Assembly: GCA_018296165.2 (NCBI GenBank)
Contig: JACKQL020000037.1
Span: forward strand, 310,001-374,000
Origin: Termitomyces sp. T153
Lineage: Eukaryota; Basidiomycota; Agaricomycetes; Agaricales; Lyophyllaceae
DNA: 64,000 bases
Direction: 5' to 3'
Part shown: positions 12,445 to 24,439 of the stretch, in pieces
Position numbering within the stretch: position 1 is the first letter of the stretch
Layout of the letters: the number at the start of each line of letters is the position of its first letter
The notes under the pieces: model-generated
What the model saw: only the letters and a program-made list of their open reading frames with translations
Database searches by the model: none
Told to the model about the DNA's origin: nothing
Program-made: the position numbers and the translations under genes

Positions 12445-12732
12445 TGCAGGATTTTTGAGGACATGAGCTCTAATGTCTCTAATTCTCTGGCATCATGCAA
12501 TCACTAGAGCAGGTGAGCAATCTGCTCATCTGCCATTGTGAAAGGCTCAGGCTCCTTAGCTTTGCCCTTTCCCTTCTCCTTGGCAGAAAACCATTGCTCA
12601 ACCATCTTCCAAGTGGTTGATGAGGAGGACTCACCCTCCTTTACTAGTGCAGGTAGCAACATTGCAGTTGCCTTCTTTTTTCCTTCATTGATTGCTAGGG
12701 TGACTGCCAGGCACCCCAACATGCTTGAAGTT

Positions 12733-13450
12733 TGAAAGGGCAACCTCTGGAGGCTGTGGCTCAATCACACAACTGGCAAAGGCAGATCCAAAGTCTATTC
12801 AGCATCTACAACAAGTTCTAGAGTTCTAGCTACTCATCTGGCAGATGGAAATAATGGTGCATTACAATTACAGGAGGGATGGATGCATATACACAGTATG
12901 CTATCATATTCTATGATGGTTCACCATATCTTGGTATTTCTTTTCTCATACAAAGATGACTGCAACATCCCTCCATTGGAACAAATAGGCAATCCAGACA
13001 ATGTCATCCTCAGCAAGAGCCATGGCATCAAGGGCTGCATTGACTTGGGTTAGCAAAGCCAGTGTGGCTTTGCTGCCCATCTTGTGACTAGCTAAGGAAA
13101 AATGAGTGAGTGAGAATTAGTAAGGAGAAAGAAGTATGAGGACACACTAGTGGAAGGGAGCACTTTGAGCTTCTTAGCATGGGGCTTGCTCTCAGGATCA
13201 GCATGGAAGAGAATAAGTCTAAGGATTCCAAATGCCAGTGTTTGGAAAATTTACTCTAGAGCTTTTTGGAAAAAACACTCAACAACAACTAAATCTGGAA
13301 TCTGTACCAAAAACAGAAATTCAGTGTAAATGGCCATGTACAAATATGACCAAAGGATAGTCCTTAGTTGAAGGTACTTATGACTGGAAGATGAGGCATT
13401 GACAATGAATGGCAGGTTCAGAATAAATGAAACAATCAGAGAGTTTGGTA
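12733..13450 (+). repeat. Dispersed repeat family C, copy 2, interrupted
   Basis: 12733-12846 matches 6302-6415 (start TGAAAGGGCAACC), and 13205-13450 matches the following part of copy 1. About 350 bp of unrelated DNA lies between, so the copy is either interrupted or two fragments. It is fully CpG-depleted. Confidence 0.6.
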
Positions 13451-14830
13451 AGAGCAGTCCCCTGACATCACCCTCCTCTAGCATACAGCATTCAAATGCA
13501 CTGGGTAGAAAAAATTGTAGATTACTTGGGCAGCTGTGGAGATAGGGTAGATGCCTCTGATTGCCTTTGGAGCACTGGGGTGTCTGCAGTAGAAGTACTG
13601 GACTAGGGCTGGTGCACATACATTGGTTTGTGGATTTCCAGAGATGTCCTTGATGCCATATCCCTTCCTTTCACCTTGAACTGTGTCTTCCCCCAGAATA
13701 TCCTGCTATCCAAAATTTCCTCCACCTCATACTCTTCCTCATTGTTAATCAGAATTGGTGGTGGTAATGCCTTAGAGTGGTGGCCAGAGATAGGGTCTTC
13801 TAGAACTGGGAGCAGCTTGACAACATTGAAGACTGAGTGCAGTTTATGCAGGCCTGCCAGGAGCTTTCCACTGGAAGTAGTCCACTACATCCTGTGCTAG
13901 GAAGAGCATATAAAGTTCCATAACTTTACTGGACTGGTTGGAATGATCCCTTCTCCTAGCAACTGCTAGATTGCTATATGCTTAGCTACTCTTACAGCTA
14001 AACATTGTTGCATTGAGGCCTTAGTGACTTCAACCTGGTTCTACCAAAACACTAACACCCTCCAATGGAGAATGTCATCTGATTTGGCTCACCATCAGTA
14101 TCTAAGGTGTCACTGACATCCTCTGAGATTGTTTTGATGAATGCTGATGGTTCTGCTAGTCTTGTGCTCAGGGCAGGCCTGACTCACAATTATACAGGGC
14201 CTTGTGCCCTGTAGCTCTTTGTAGTACTCTTCAGTGAAGTAACCACCAAAAAAGAGTCCTGGCATTCTCCTATGGTCACTAGGAAGGATCTAAGACCTTC
14301 CACTTGCAGCACTGTGGGCATATAGATACAAGGGGAGTTTCCCCTTGCTCACCATCACAGCTGCATCTACCAGCTCTACCTTTAGGTATAACTGGGCAGA
14401 GGGCACTTGAGTACTCTCAGTAGTGATGCCTGCCTGACCCACTCCATGTGGTCTAAAGGGAGTAGCTGCTGGCAGCCCTCCTGGCATGACACCTTTCTCT
14501 CTCCTCATGCTATAGTGTGACCTGGCAAGATCCAACATCTCATATGGAGCACTCTATAGTGCTCCATTGAACTCTGGTCTGGACCTAGGCCTGGACACCT
14601 GACCTTCCATGGTCACAATTGTGCCCATTGAGGAAGGTGAATGTTGAAATTTTAATGTTCTGATCATAACTAGTGGCAGTGACTTCTCTATAAAAGTTCA
14701 GCTTCTGCTTTGCAAACAAGTCAGCACTCATTTGACTTAGAAAAATGTAATGTTTCCATTACAGGTTGCAACACAAGGTTGGACAGATCTAGATCATGTC
14801 CACTTTGTCACATAGTTCACATGTTTTCTC

Positions 14831-16298
14831 ACGGCATGACAAAGGGGACAATCTGCCTCTGCTGGCACTAAAAACCATGCACCAAAAAAGCAACAGCCAC
14901 GCCATATATCCGGCCCATGCAATTCAATGTGAGATTTTTCTGGCAATTTTGGAAGTTATTTTTATTGTCTTTGTATCCTCTACTTAACGCGCCATATCTC
15001 CCGGGTCACTCATGGATGTGACATTTTTCTGATGTTTCTTCGAGTGAAACGCCAAGATTACTCCTGAGGGGTACGAATTTTTTCAGTGAAACTGTTAGGA
15101 TCTGACAGTGAAACTTATCACCTTAATATGTAGAATACAACCCAAGTTCACCAGTTGTCGTTGCAGAACTCGATAATGGCTCAAGCTGGAGCAGTTTTCG
15201 GAGTGAGCAAGCAAGAATGGAAATCGGACGCTAGATATCATCTATGGTTGTTTCTATTCATCGACGGGCAAATCAAGCTGTTGGTTGTCTGTATGATTTG
15301 CGTCTCAATTCGGCTCCGAGACTACAATCGGGGTTGACAGCAAGTATGCGACTAAGTGAAAATCGCCCCTTGTAATAGAGTTTCAGGTGTTTGCATAAAC
15401 TTTTCTGCCAATCGCGAAAAAGTACCTGTAATTGCCGGCTTCTGCTAAAAGTTATCATTGGGCACATTTGCCGATTCAAATGTACCACGATTATTGCGAG
15501 AACATATGAAACCCTCGTCAAGCAGAACAAGCCTTTTGTGCACCGGGCCGTAAGGACGGAACTTGCAATCTTGTGACGCCCGGCAGAAATGGACCAGCAG
15601 CCATGGCTGTGTTGACATAATTCAGCTAGAGTACCAGTGCTTTTTTCAGTGTCTGGTATTTGACCCGGCCTCTGCGCTTTCCCAGCCTCGAATTCAACTA
15701 TGTCAGAAATTATCCCTGGACACCGAGATGCGTAGACGAAATGGTGCTTCCCGACGACATCAGAGAATTCGGGAACCCCTCAGTAGATCCACATCAGTAC
15801 GTTGCCTGGTCCAAGCTAGATCATTGTCGGCCGAGTCTGTAAGTATTCCATAAATACAGCATATGAATCTAATTGATGTTTACCTACTTGAGTACCTTAA
15901 TTGAGGATGTCTGAATCTTGTAAGCTTGAATACATTTTTAAGTACATGAATGACCCTTGGGCTTGAGGCATGAACGTTGAACGTGTATGAGGGTATACAG
16001 AAGGCACAGCTTGCTCGTCGGAAACGTTTGGGGGTGCAAGACCGGCTCCACAGTTGCCCTTGACCCATAATGCAAGCAATGTTCAACAGAAGATTAGACA
16101 GCGGACATGAGCCGATATCGGAGATCAAATCGAATCGTACCACAATTCGCTGGGATCAATTTCATATTATTTTACTCGTCTCATAAGATCACATTTCATA
16201 TATATATATTGAAGTCTTCCCCCACCTCAACCAGAAAAAGCACGTCGCCTTTGTCTTCCCTACACTCATCTAGATCATCCCAATATTCACTGTCTACG
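14831..16298. other. CpG-normal spacer upstream of HMG-CoA synthase 1
   Basis: CG dinucleotides reappear at about 14832. Short open stretches near 15176-15337 and 15660-15842 read like protein fragments (for example FPSLEFNYVRNYPWTPR) but have no start, splice support or recognisable family, so no gene is called. The last 130 bp resembles the upstream region of HMG-CoA synthase 2, including a CT-rich tract, and has a TATATATATAT element near 16199-16209, about 90 bp before the ATG. Confidence 0.5.
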
Positions 16299-17946
16299 AT
16301 GACAATTCCCATCGCTTCAGCTCTCGATGTCGAGACTCCCCGTCCCAAGGATGTCGGCGTCCTTGCCATGGAGGCTTACTTCCCCCTTCGAGTGCGCGTT
16401 TTTCTGAACTTTTTGCCGTGTCTACACGTCTAAACCGCTTCCTAGTGTGTTTCCGAAGCGGACCTTGAGGAATTCGATGGCGTCCCCAAGGGCAAGTATA
16501 CTATCGGCCTTGGCCAGGAATACATGGCCTGGCCCGACGACCGTGAGGATATCAACTCGTTCATGCTCAATGGTAGGTGATTACTGCTTGTTCTTTGCTA
16601 AGAGTGTAATGATGAAAAAACCTCACAGCTGTTTGCGGACTCCTTGAAAAATACAACATTGACCCCAAGTCCATTGGCCGGATCGATGTTGGTACCGAGA
16701 CTATCATTGACAAGTCGAAATCTGTGAAAACCACCCTCATGGACCTCTTTGCTGAGGCAGGTAACTTCGATATCGAAGGTATCGACTCTAAAAACGCGTG
16801 CTATGGTTCAACTGCCGCCCTTTTCAATGCTATCAACTGGATTGAATCTTCCTCTTGGGACGGTCGTAATGCCATTGTCGTTGGTGGCGACATCGCCGTC
16901 TATGCTGAGGGTGCCGCTCGCCCGGCTGGTGGAGCTGGTGCTTGTGCTATGCTCATCGGTCCTAATGCCCCTGTCGTCTTCGAACGTGAGTTCCGCCGCC
17001 ACCATAATGATTACCTCATCTCATATTTTTGTCACTTCATTAGCTATCCACGGAACCTACATGTCCAACACTTATGATTTCTATAAGCCAAAGCTTGAGT
17101 CGGAATACCCCGAGGTCGATGGACCTGTTTCGGTCGTGACTTACATTGCCGCTCTTGATGCTGCGTATGCCCGCTTCCGTGAGAAGTACACTAAGGCTAT
17201 GAAGAAAGCACAACTCGCTGGTGTTGCCATTGAGAAAACCGCTTTCTCTGTTGAGGATGTCGACTACGCGATCTTCCACAGTCCCTACGGCAAGCAAGCA
17301 GTGAAAGGCTTTGGCCGTATGTGGTTCAATGACTTCCTTGCCAATCCCACCTCTCCCCGTTTCGCTGATATCCAGAACCCAGAGTCCTTACTCAAGTTGA
17401 GCTCTGCTGAATCCCTCGCGGATAAGAATGTCGAGAAGACCTTCATCACTGCTTCCAAGGCTGCCTTCAAGCAGAAGACTGAGCCTGCTATGGCATGCTC
17501 TCGCCGACTGGGTAACACCTACACTGGTTCTCTCTACCAGTGCCTTGCTTCGCTGCTGTCCACCATTGAGCCGGAGGTTCTCAAGGGCAAGCGTATTAGT
17601 TTGTTCGCGTTTGGAAGTGGATGCGCTGCCAGCTTCTTTACAGCGCGCGTCAAGGGTGATACATCTGAGATCCGCGAGAAGTTAGACCTCCTCAATCGTC
17701 TGAAGAGTATGAAAGTTGTGCCTCCACAAGACTTCGTTGATGCTTTGACGGTATGTCTTTTTTGTTGAGTCTCAACTTTTTTATTACTAAACTTTTCGCT
17801 CTCATTAGCTTCGGGAAAAGAACCACAATGCGCACGACTACACTCCTGAAGGCCTTGTCGGGAACGTCTGGCCAGGCGCATACTACCTCGAGAGCATTGA
17901 CAAGAAATATCGGAGAAAATACGTCCGCGCACCCCTAACTGCTTAG
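16299..17946 (+). CDS. ERG13: Hydroxymethylglutaryl-CoA synthase, copy 1
   Basis: Condenses acetyl-CoA with acetoacetyl-CoA to HMG-CoA, the step before HMG-CoA reductase in the mevalonate/sterol pathway. Exons 16299-16391, 16446-16572, 16629-16985, 17044-17750 and 17809-17946 give 473 residues, a normal family length. The catalytic triad is intact: Glu97 ([10 protein letters not shown]), Cys131 ([17 protein letters not shown]) and His271 ([10 protein letters not shown]). Four introns of 54-58 bp are all GT-AG. The protein is cytosolic, with no targeting peptide visible. A second intact copy lies 12 kb downstream with identical intron positions; the two differ by scattered substitutions and one codon (this copy has KAMKK, the other KMKK). 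Decayed transposon blocks flank it on both sides, yet it has many CGs and no disablement. Confidence 0.96.
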
Positions 17947-18267
17947 GTCATCCTCCCTCTTGCTTGTTCTGCATAATACCCCCTTTCTACTAGTGTCAAA
18001 TGCATCTGCGATGGTCACTTACTCATACTCATACTCATCCGTGGTGTCTTGAATTTGTAGACAATTATAGATTCACATAGTACTAGCCATACCAGCTATA
18101 TCACATTTGTATCATTGCTACCCCAGTACGCGGTTGTATATACGAAATTCTAATCGAGCTTTCGTTACAAGTTGGACACACTTTTGACCACTATCATCAT
18201 CACCATTACCTAGCTCTTGGGGGTATCTATGGGGGTTCGCTACCTCCTGAGCATCATATGTATCCAC
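17947..18267. other. 3' flank duplicated with HMG-CoA synthase
   Basis: Matches 30040-30348 downstream of copy 2, with insertions and substitutions. No gene of its own. Confidence 0.6.
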
Positions 18268-18530
18268 CGCCTCCTGAGCATCGTCGGGTGAAAATCACGA
18301 CCGATATATAATCAAAAACTTCTACAAAACTCCAACATCTTGGCACCGACCTTTACTCGCCAGGCATGTTTCATCGCTCGGAATTATGGATCTCCAGAAC
18401 TTATGTCAAACAGGCTCCATCCTTTAGCGACGTTCCATCATCCGATGTTCTCGAATTGGCTCTTTGTAAACTCTCCGCAAGTTATGCAGAATGTCAGATG
18501 AGACTTGCGGACGTTGTTCCGAGAATCCCG
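18268..18530 (+). pseudogene. Truncated RPP40 copy
   Basis: Collinear with the first part of the RPP40 gene at 30349-30620. The first reading frame meets TAA after about 17 codons, the region encoding VDILFP is shortened, and similarity stops abruptly near 18530 within exon 2. The duplicated unit therefore ended inside RPP40, or later lost its end. The GC donor of the first intron is still visible. Confidence 0.8.
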
Positions 18531-18936
18531 CTACTCAGGCCCCCGGGAAGCTCGCTCATATGTTTTTCCCGAAAATGGCCAAATCTCGGTCCAAATATAG
18601 CGTATTCTAGGCACTTTTCACCCGCGCAACGGAAAAATTTTCAGACCTTTGTCCTTTTGATAGCGTATTTTGCGACCATATGCACAATTTGATGTGGTAG
18701 TCAAGCTTGCGATCATACCCTATTAAGCCCCACTGCCATTTTCTTTGGACACCGTCTGCTATTCTGTTCAATCTCACATACTTGTTACATGCAGAAGAAT
18801 GCCACTAAAGCTAGTACAAGACCATATCAATGCTCTTTGACAGGACAGATTCCACAAGATCTGGAACATTGAGTTCCACTATGAAGATGTATCAGCAATT
18901 GTTGAGGATGAAAAAAAGATTCCTGGGACTGTGATC
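18531..18936. other. Junction between gene island and transposon block II
   Basis: CG dinucleotides continue to about 18705 and then stop. No gene is seen. The Gypsy remnant begins just beyond. Confidence 0.5.
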
Positions 18937-20501
18937 AATGCCTTTGGGGCTGTCTTGCAGAAGTGGGTGGGGGGTGTTGTTGTAGGTAAACTTGGCAAAG
19001 GGGAGTTCTGCATGCCAGTCATTCTGCAAATAGTTAATGTAGAGGCAGAGATACTGTTCCAAGGTCTGGTTTACTCATTCTGTTTGTCCATCAATCTCCA
19101 GGTGGTAGGCAGTGGAGAGATTGGTCTTTATTTCTAAGGCCTTGTATAATGACTGCCAGAACCAGGAGATGAACAGCAGGCCACAATTGGAGATGATGTT
19201 GTCTGGGAGTCTATGCTTGAAGAAGACTGTTTGAGGAATAGTTTGATGAATTCTGGAGCATTGTTGGTGGTGCGGGATGAAGAGTGCTTGTTTGGTGAGT
19301 CAGCAAACAACAACAAGGATTGCATCAAAGCCTTTGGACTTGGGGAGCTTGACAATATAGTCTATTGAAATTGAAGACCATGGACAGCAATTAACAGGAA
19401 GGGGTTTCAATAGGCTGTAAGGGTGGTGGTGGGGTACTTTGGCCTGGAGGCATGGTTTGCAGGCCTGTATATACCAGGTGATGTCCTTCTTCATTCCTAG
19501 CCAAAAATAAGTCCAGGAAATGAATTGGAGAGTCTTATGGATTCCTGGGTGTCCCTGGAGTTTGTGGTCATGGTGTTGCTGGAGTATGTCAAGGTGAATA
19601 GTTTTGTGGTCTGGGGCATAGATTTGTCCTCCCTAGAGCAGGAGTTAGTGGTCCAGAGACAGCATGAAGGGTTGGTCAGTTGCTGGCTCATTTGCAAGGT
19701 TGTTTGGGGGTTGTGCTGGGTGAAAAAGGCATCTGGAGGTGCATTTTGTATTTGGTGGAGAATTTCTTCTTCATTTATAATTAGCACAGCATGTTAATGC
19801 TAAGGGGGATTACCACTCAGTAGTTGAACACATTCTGCTCAGCCTCAAATGATTTCTTGGGGTACATGTTGGGTCTTCAGATGAGGGCATCAGGCTTTGT
19901 GCCAAGCTGACTGGGGCAGTAGTGGATGGTGAAGTCATATTTGGAGAGAGTTTTGGACCAGCAGGCTTGTTGGTGGCTGAGCTGCTTGGTAGTGGTGAAG
20001 TACTGGAGATTGTTGTGGTCAGAGTAGACTTGGATGCAGTGCAGAGCTCCTCTGAGGTAGGCCCTCTACTGCTGGAAGGCTTTGATAATGGCAAGAAGTT
20101 CTTTATCATAGATGTTGTAGTTGAGCTCTGTGGGGATCATCAATTGGGTGTAAAAGGCAACAGATCAGAAATCCTTTCCACTGCAGTGCATCTGGGAGAG
20201 TATTCCAGCTATGGCATAGTCAGAGGCATGGCATTTGAGGACTATGAGCAGGGTGGGGTCAAAGTGGCAGAGGATTGGGGCAGAAGTGAAAGCTTTCTTG
20301 AGGAGGGTGAATACACTTTAGCACTTGCTGTCCCAGTACCAGGGAGTGTCCTTTCAGGTGAGTCTGTTGAGGAGTTTTGTGATTCTAGAGTAGTTATTGA
20401 TGAACTGGCAATAAAAGTTAGTGAACCACAGGAAGGACTGTACCTCTTTCATGTTCTGGGGTAGAGGCCAGTTGAGGATGGCCTCAACCTTGGCTAGGTC
20501 C

Positions 20502-21558
20502 TGTTATGACCTGCTCCTGCACCTCTGGACCCCCCTTCCAGGCCTCCCTGCTTTCCTGGAGCACTCTCCAATGCTCCCCCAACTCACCCCAACCTTTGCT
20601 GACCCACAGCACCTGCCCCAGCTTACTCCAATGCTTCCCCAGCAAACCCTGATGACCTCCTGGCAAACCCTGACACATCCCCTGTGGGCCCCCTCAGCTC
20701 CCCCTCTCACTCATGAGACCCCTGAACCCTTCCAACACTTCCCCTGACTCAGATGCATGTCATTCAACCACCTCTGCAGTCTATGCAATCCATCTGGAGT
20801 TCCCCAATGACTGCAGAGCAGACCCCATCCTCATCAGAATGTTGCCACAACCCACCTTCCAATCAGAATGGACACCCATCCACTCCATGTGGCTCTGACA
20901 AGCTCCACTGTTACAACCTCAACCCCAAGAGAAGGTTCAATGGCTGGTATATAAAGACGTAGAGTAGCATTGGTTACCTTAGTCTTGATATTGCATTAAC
21001 TGGTTACTTGTGTTTCATATCTCTCTCTGTTTCTTCTCTGTTTCTGTTTTGAGCCTCAAATCTATCTCTTTCCTCAGTTCTGTCTTGTCTTGTCTCCATC
21101 TCACCTCAACTGTCTCTGTTTCCTTTGCTTCTCTAAGTCCCTTTTATCTCCAATATCATTATAAAACTCTGTGCACATGCCATGACCTCCAAACATCCTT
21201 ACAACAACTCCAGACCTCACCCCTCACTTGGCCCCAGAGCCCATCAGTCTTGATTGATCTCCCATCAAACTCTGGCTCCACTCCCATTACTTGCAAAGCC
21301 TCCATCTACCCTGAAATCTATTTACATGCCCATGAACCTGTTCCTGACACCTGCCCAAGCCCAATATCTGATATACTTGGTCTTAAACTTCCCCAGAACA
21401 CTCTGGACTTGCTTGGACCACTTCTCTTGGCTTTTCCTCACAAGTTCCTATAGTCCACACCACCTCCAGAACACTAGGTTATAAGTGCAGGACACCACAT
21501 CTGCCTAGTAAGAACTCACCCAATATAGCTGAGCCCCCATAGTCAGTGGAACCTGACA
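20502..21558 (+). mobile_element. Solo LTR, family A copy 1
   Basis: Starts TGTTATGACC and ends CCTGACA. The 5-bp target duplication GGTCC is at 20497-20501 and 21559-21563. A TATATAAAG box at about 20948 sets the transcription direction as plus. There is no coding content. It is inserted in the RT region of the Gypsy remnant. Confidence 0.9.
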
Positions 21559-21569
21559 GGTCCATGTGT

Positions 21570-22688
21570 TGATGTGCTCCTATGCCACCTAGTGCCATGC
21601 AGGAAACCCAAAAAAAGGAAGACCTAAAAACACTAGCCACTAAATAGGGTAGCTGGCAGTAGGAAGGTTAATAAAAGGGTGAGTCAGTAACCATCCCAGA
21701 GAACAAGGAGCTAATGGGTGTGGAGTGTACAAGAAGTGAAAAGAGTCACTATTGCTAGCCTAAGTCACTAGATGGTGACTCAAGGTCACGAAGTAAAAGG
21801 AGGAAAAGAGAACAAAGGCAATAGAGTTGCTAAGGAAGGGTGAAATTAAGTGATAAAGGGGGAGTTAGGAAACAAAGGGGAAAGTGAAGACAAATGAGGC
21901 TGGGGGATGAATGCAAACTAGTCACTAGCCATGATTGCTAGCATCACTAAGTCAAAATAATGCAAAGGGCACCCATAGTTGGTACCACACAAAGTCAAAA
22001 TTGAGGTTGGCAAGACTGTCACTAAGTCATTGTCAATGGCAAGCAAAAGAGCAAAAAGAGATCTTAAACTAGTAAGCTTAGAGCTAGTGAGAGTGAACAG
22101 TACTCTGTTTGTTGTTTTGGTCTCTATGTACAGGCAGTATTTATACTGTTTGTAGGTATAGTATAAGAAAGGAAATATTAGTCACTGCCAGCAACAGTGT
22201 CTGTCAAAGTGTTTATGATACATACTGGGTGTCAGTCTGGTAACCAAGTAAAAAGTACATGAGGTCAATATGATGCAATCACAAGAAAAGAGCATTTCCA
22301 ATGTCAATACCTGAAGTGTAGACACTGTTCCAGTATGTTTGTAAGCTCAACAAGAAAAATGATTGGTAAAAAATCACACAACTGTCAATATATCCCTTTT
22401 TGGAGGTGAGGTGGTGTGGTTGCCAAGTAGTGTCACTAGTTGTCATTGCTAAGGAAGGTCTCAGCCTTGTCATTCTAGATTCAGAGTCCAGACTTCATGT
22501 AATGTGGCTTGTGATTGATAAGTCTCATGGTTGCTAAAATCCTGTGCAAAGGCTACATTGTTCCAGACCTTGGGGCTAGGCTTCATGTGCTGAGTATTGT
22601 GACTTGTGCCAGGTCATGTACAATATAGTCAAATGCTGTCCAATCAGAAATGCCAAAAACAGTGCTCAGCAACAAATGGGTCTTATCA
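21570..22688 (-). mobile_element. Solo LTR, family B copy 1
   Basis: Plus-strand ends TGATGTGCTCC and TCTTATCA. The 4-bp target duplication GTGT is at 21566-21569 and 22689-22692. TATAAATA near 22140 reads on the minus strand. It is the same length (1119 bp) as the copy at 43490-44608. Removing it and family A copy 1 rejoins the RT frame exactly. Confidence 0.88.
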
Positions 22689-24439
22689 GTGTACTCTGTT
22701 CAAAGTGACAATAACTCCAAGGTATTTGACCTCCATGGTGTGGAAGGAGCATTTCTTGGGTTTGGCATGAAAATGGTATTCCTGGAGTCATTTTAGAACA
22801 TGGCAGACATGTTCCAGGTGTTCCTCCAGGGAGTTTGTGTAGATCAAAATGTTGTCCAAGTACAGAATAACAAAAAACATTGTTCATGTCATGGAAGACA
22901 TTGTTCATGAAATACTGGAAGGTGGTGGGAGAGTTGGTCATTCTGAAGGGCATCACTAGGTATTTGAAGAAGCCATAGCAGGTGTGGAAGACAGTCTTCC
23001 ATTCATGTCCTGGAGCAATCTAAACAATGTTGTAGCCAGAGAAGAGATCTATTTTAGTGTAAATCTTGGCACTGCAGAGGTGGTCAACAAGGTCACCAAT
23101 CAGAGGAAGAGGATACTGGTTCTTTTTAGTGACTTGGTTGAGTCCCTGATAGTTGATGCAGAGTCAGAGTGAACCATCCTTCTTCTTGGCAAACAGGACC
23201 AGAGCTCTGGCAGCAGAGATTGAGGGGCATATGAAACCTTTGCCAAGCATGTTGTCAAGATAGTCTTTAAGGGCCTGAAGTTCAATTTCTGACATGTTGT
23301 AGATATTGCTGAATAGGGGGGAGGTGCCTTCTTCAAGATCAATTTTGTGATTGTAGAATCAGTGTGGGGGGAGCTCCTTTGCACTTCCTTCAGAAAATGT
23401 GTTAATGAATTCATGGTACTCTGGGGGAACTATTTCATGTAGGATTTGTTCCTCTAGTTTTAGTTCCAGTGGGGTAGCTCCTGTGCATAGGTATTCTTCT
23501 GGTAAGGCCAGAGTGATTTGGAGCTGATAAGCAGGAGTTCCATCTTGTAGAATGCATGTGAAGGGGATGGCACTGATAATTTTGATGTTGAGAGCTTCTG
23601 GATCAATGAAGTTGAGTGTTGGAGTTGTGGCAATGGAGTCCAGAGTTGTCTGGGGTTGTTGGTTGGAGTACCTTGGGCTCTTATATTGATTCCAGGAGAT
23701 GTTGGAGGGAAGCCTTCAGGGTGTGTTCAAGGGGGACCAGGGTAGGGGTGCATTTTATTCCCTTTTTTGGTTGTCCTTGAGAGTTGTGGGGGTGTAAGTA
23801 GCTCCAAAGCTGCTGGAGCCAGGGTCAGGGATGTTGGAGTTTAAGGAGGGCTGAGAGTGGAGGGGGATGACAGCTGCTAGGCTTGCTTCAAGGCCTGGGA
23901 ACCACATGGCAAGGTTCCTTCAGTCAATGTTGGGGTTGATGTCCTGTAACCAAGACAGTCCAAGTATGATTGGGGTTGACTCTGGAAGCTGTGTGACAAG
24001 GAGCCAGACCAGGAATCTTAAGTCATTGTCAAATATGAGGGAGCTGTTGTGGTATTGGGTGATTCTGGTTGAGGCAGGGCTTCCATCAAAAAGAGCTGGA
24101 GTTTGAGGGGCTTGTTGAGGATGCTGTGTGGAAGGTTGAGCTGCTTGCTAATAAATATGCTGGAGGCTCTGCTGTCAACCATGGCAGGAAGAACTGTAGA
24201 GGAGTTGCCTAGTTGGATATTGATAATGAATGATTTTGCAGACTTCAAATGGAGCTGTGGGGGGTCCAAGAGACATTAGTAGTGTCTTCCAGGCACTTGG
24301 AGCAGAGTGAAATGTAGTAAAAGACACTGGAGCTTGTATCTTGGAATTATATATTAGTGCCCACACTGGAACCTGCAACCTCTATTTCCAAACAAGGTCT
24401 CACTATCAGCCTTCCATGGACCAGCTCCACCCTCTTCCT

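Larger units (their letters stand above)
6236..14830. repeat. Transposon block I, CpG-depleted
   Basis: Nearly 8.6 kb of decayed mobile-element DNA. Reading it through I find only about two CG dinucleotides (near 9947 and 10350), whereas the flanking gene regions have many. Only fragments of coding sense remain: a transposase-like stretch at 7250-8020 and two minus-strand stretches at 10184-10675 and 11908-12444. Dispersed repeat copies lie at 6302-6690, 9680-9800 and 12733-13450. The rest (8020-9650, 13450-14830) holds nothing I recognise beyond interrupted frames. CGs return abruptly from about 14832. Confidence 0.85.
18937..24420 (-). mobile_element. Ty3/Gypsy retrotransposon remnant (pol)
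   Basis: In coding order on the minus strand: an aspartic protease near 24180 (active site DSRA, where DSGA is usual), reverse transcriptase at 23414-22690 and 20500-20400 (PFRMTNSPTTFQYFMNNVF, then YLDN where YxDD is usual, then KVEAILNWPLPQ), RNase H around 20100-19800, integrase zinc-binding (CKPCLQAK) and the PWSSISIDYIVKLP core at 19494-19300, and a C-terminal AYH..DGQTE stretch at about 19100-18940. Stops and frameshifts abound. The protease Gly and the second RT Asp are replaced, and the Asp change fits GACGAC to GACAAC. Two solo LTRs interrupt the RT. Its own LTRs were not found. It is inactive. Confidence 0.85.

Noticed and set aside
15660..15842. Short protein-like stretch upstream of HMG-CoA synthase 1
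   Set aside because: Reads like coding sequence but lacks a start, neighbouring exons or a recognisable family; noted in the spacer entry only.
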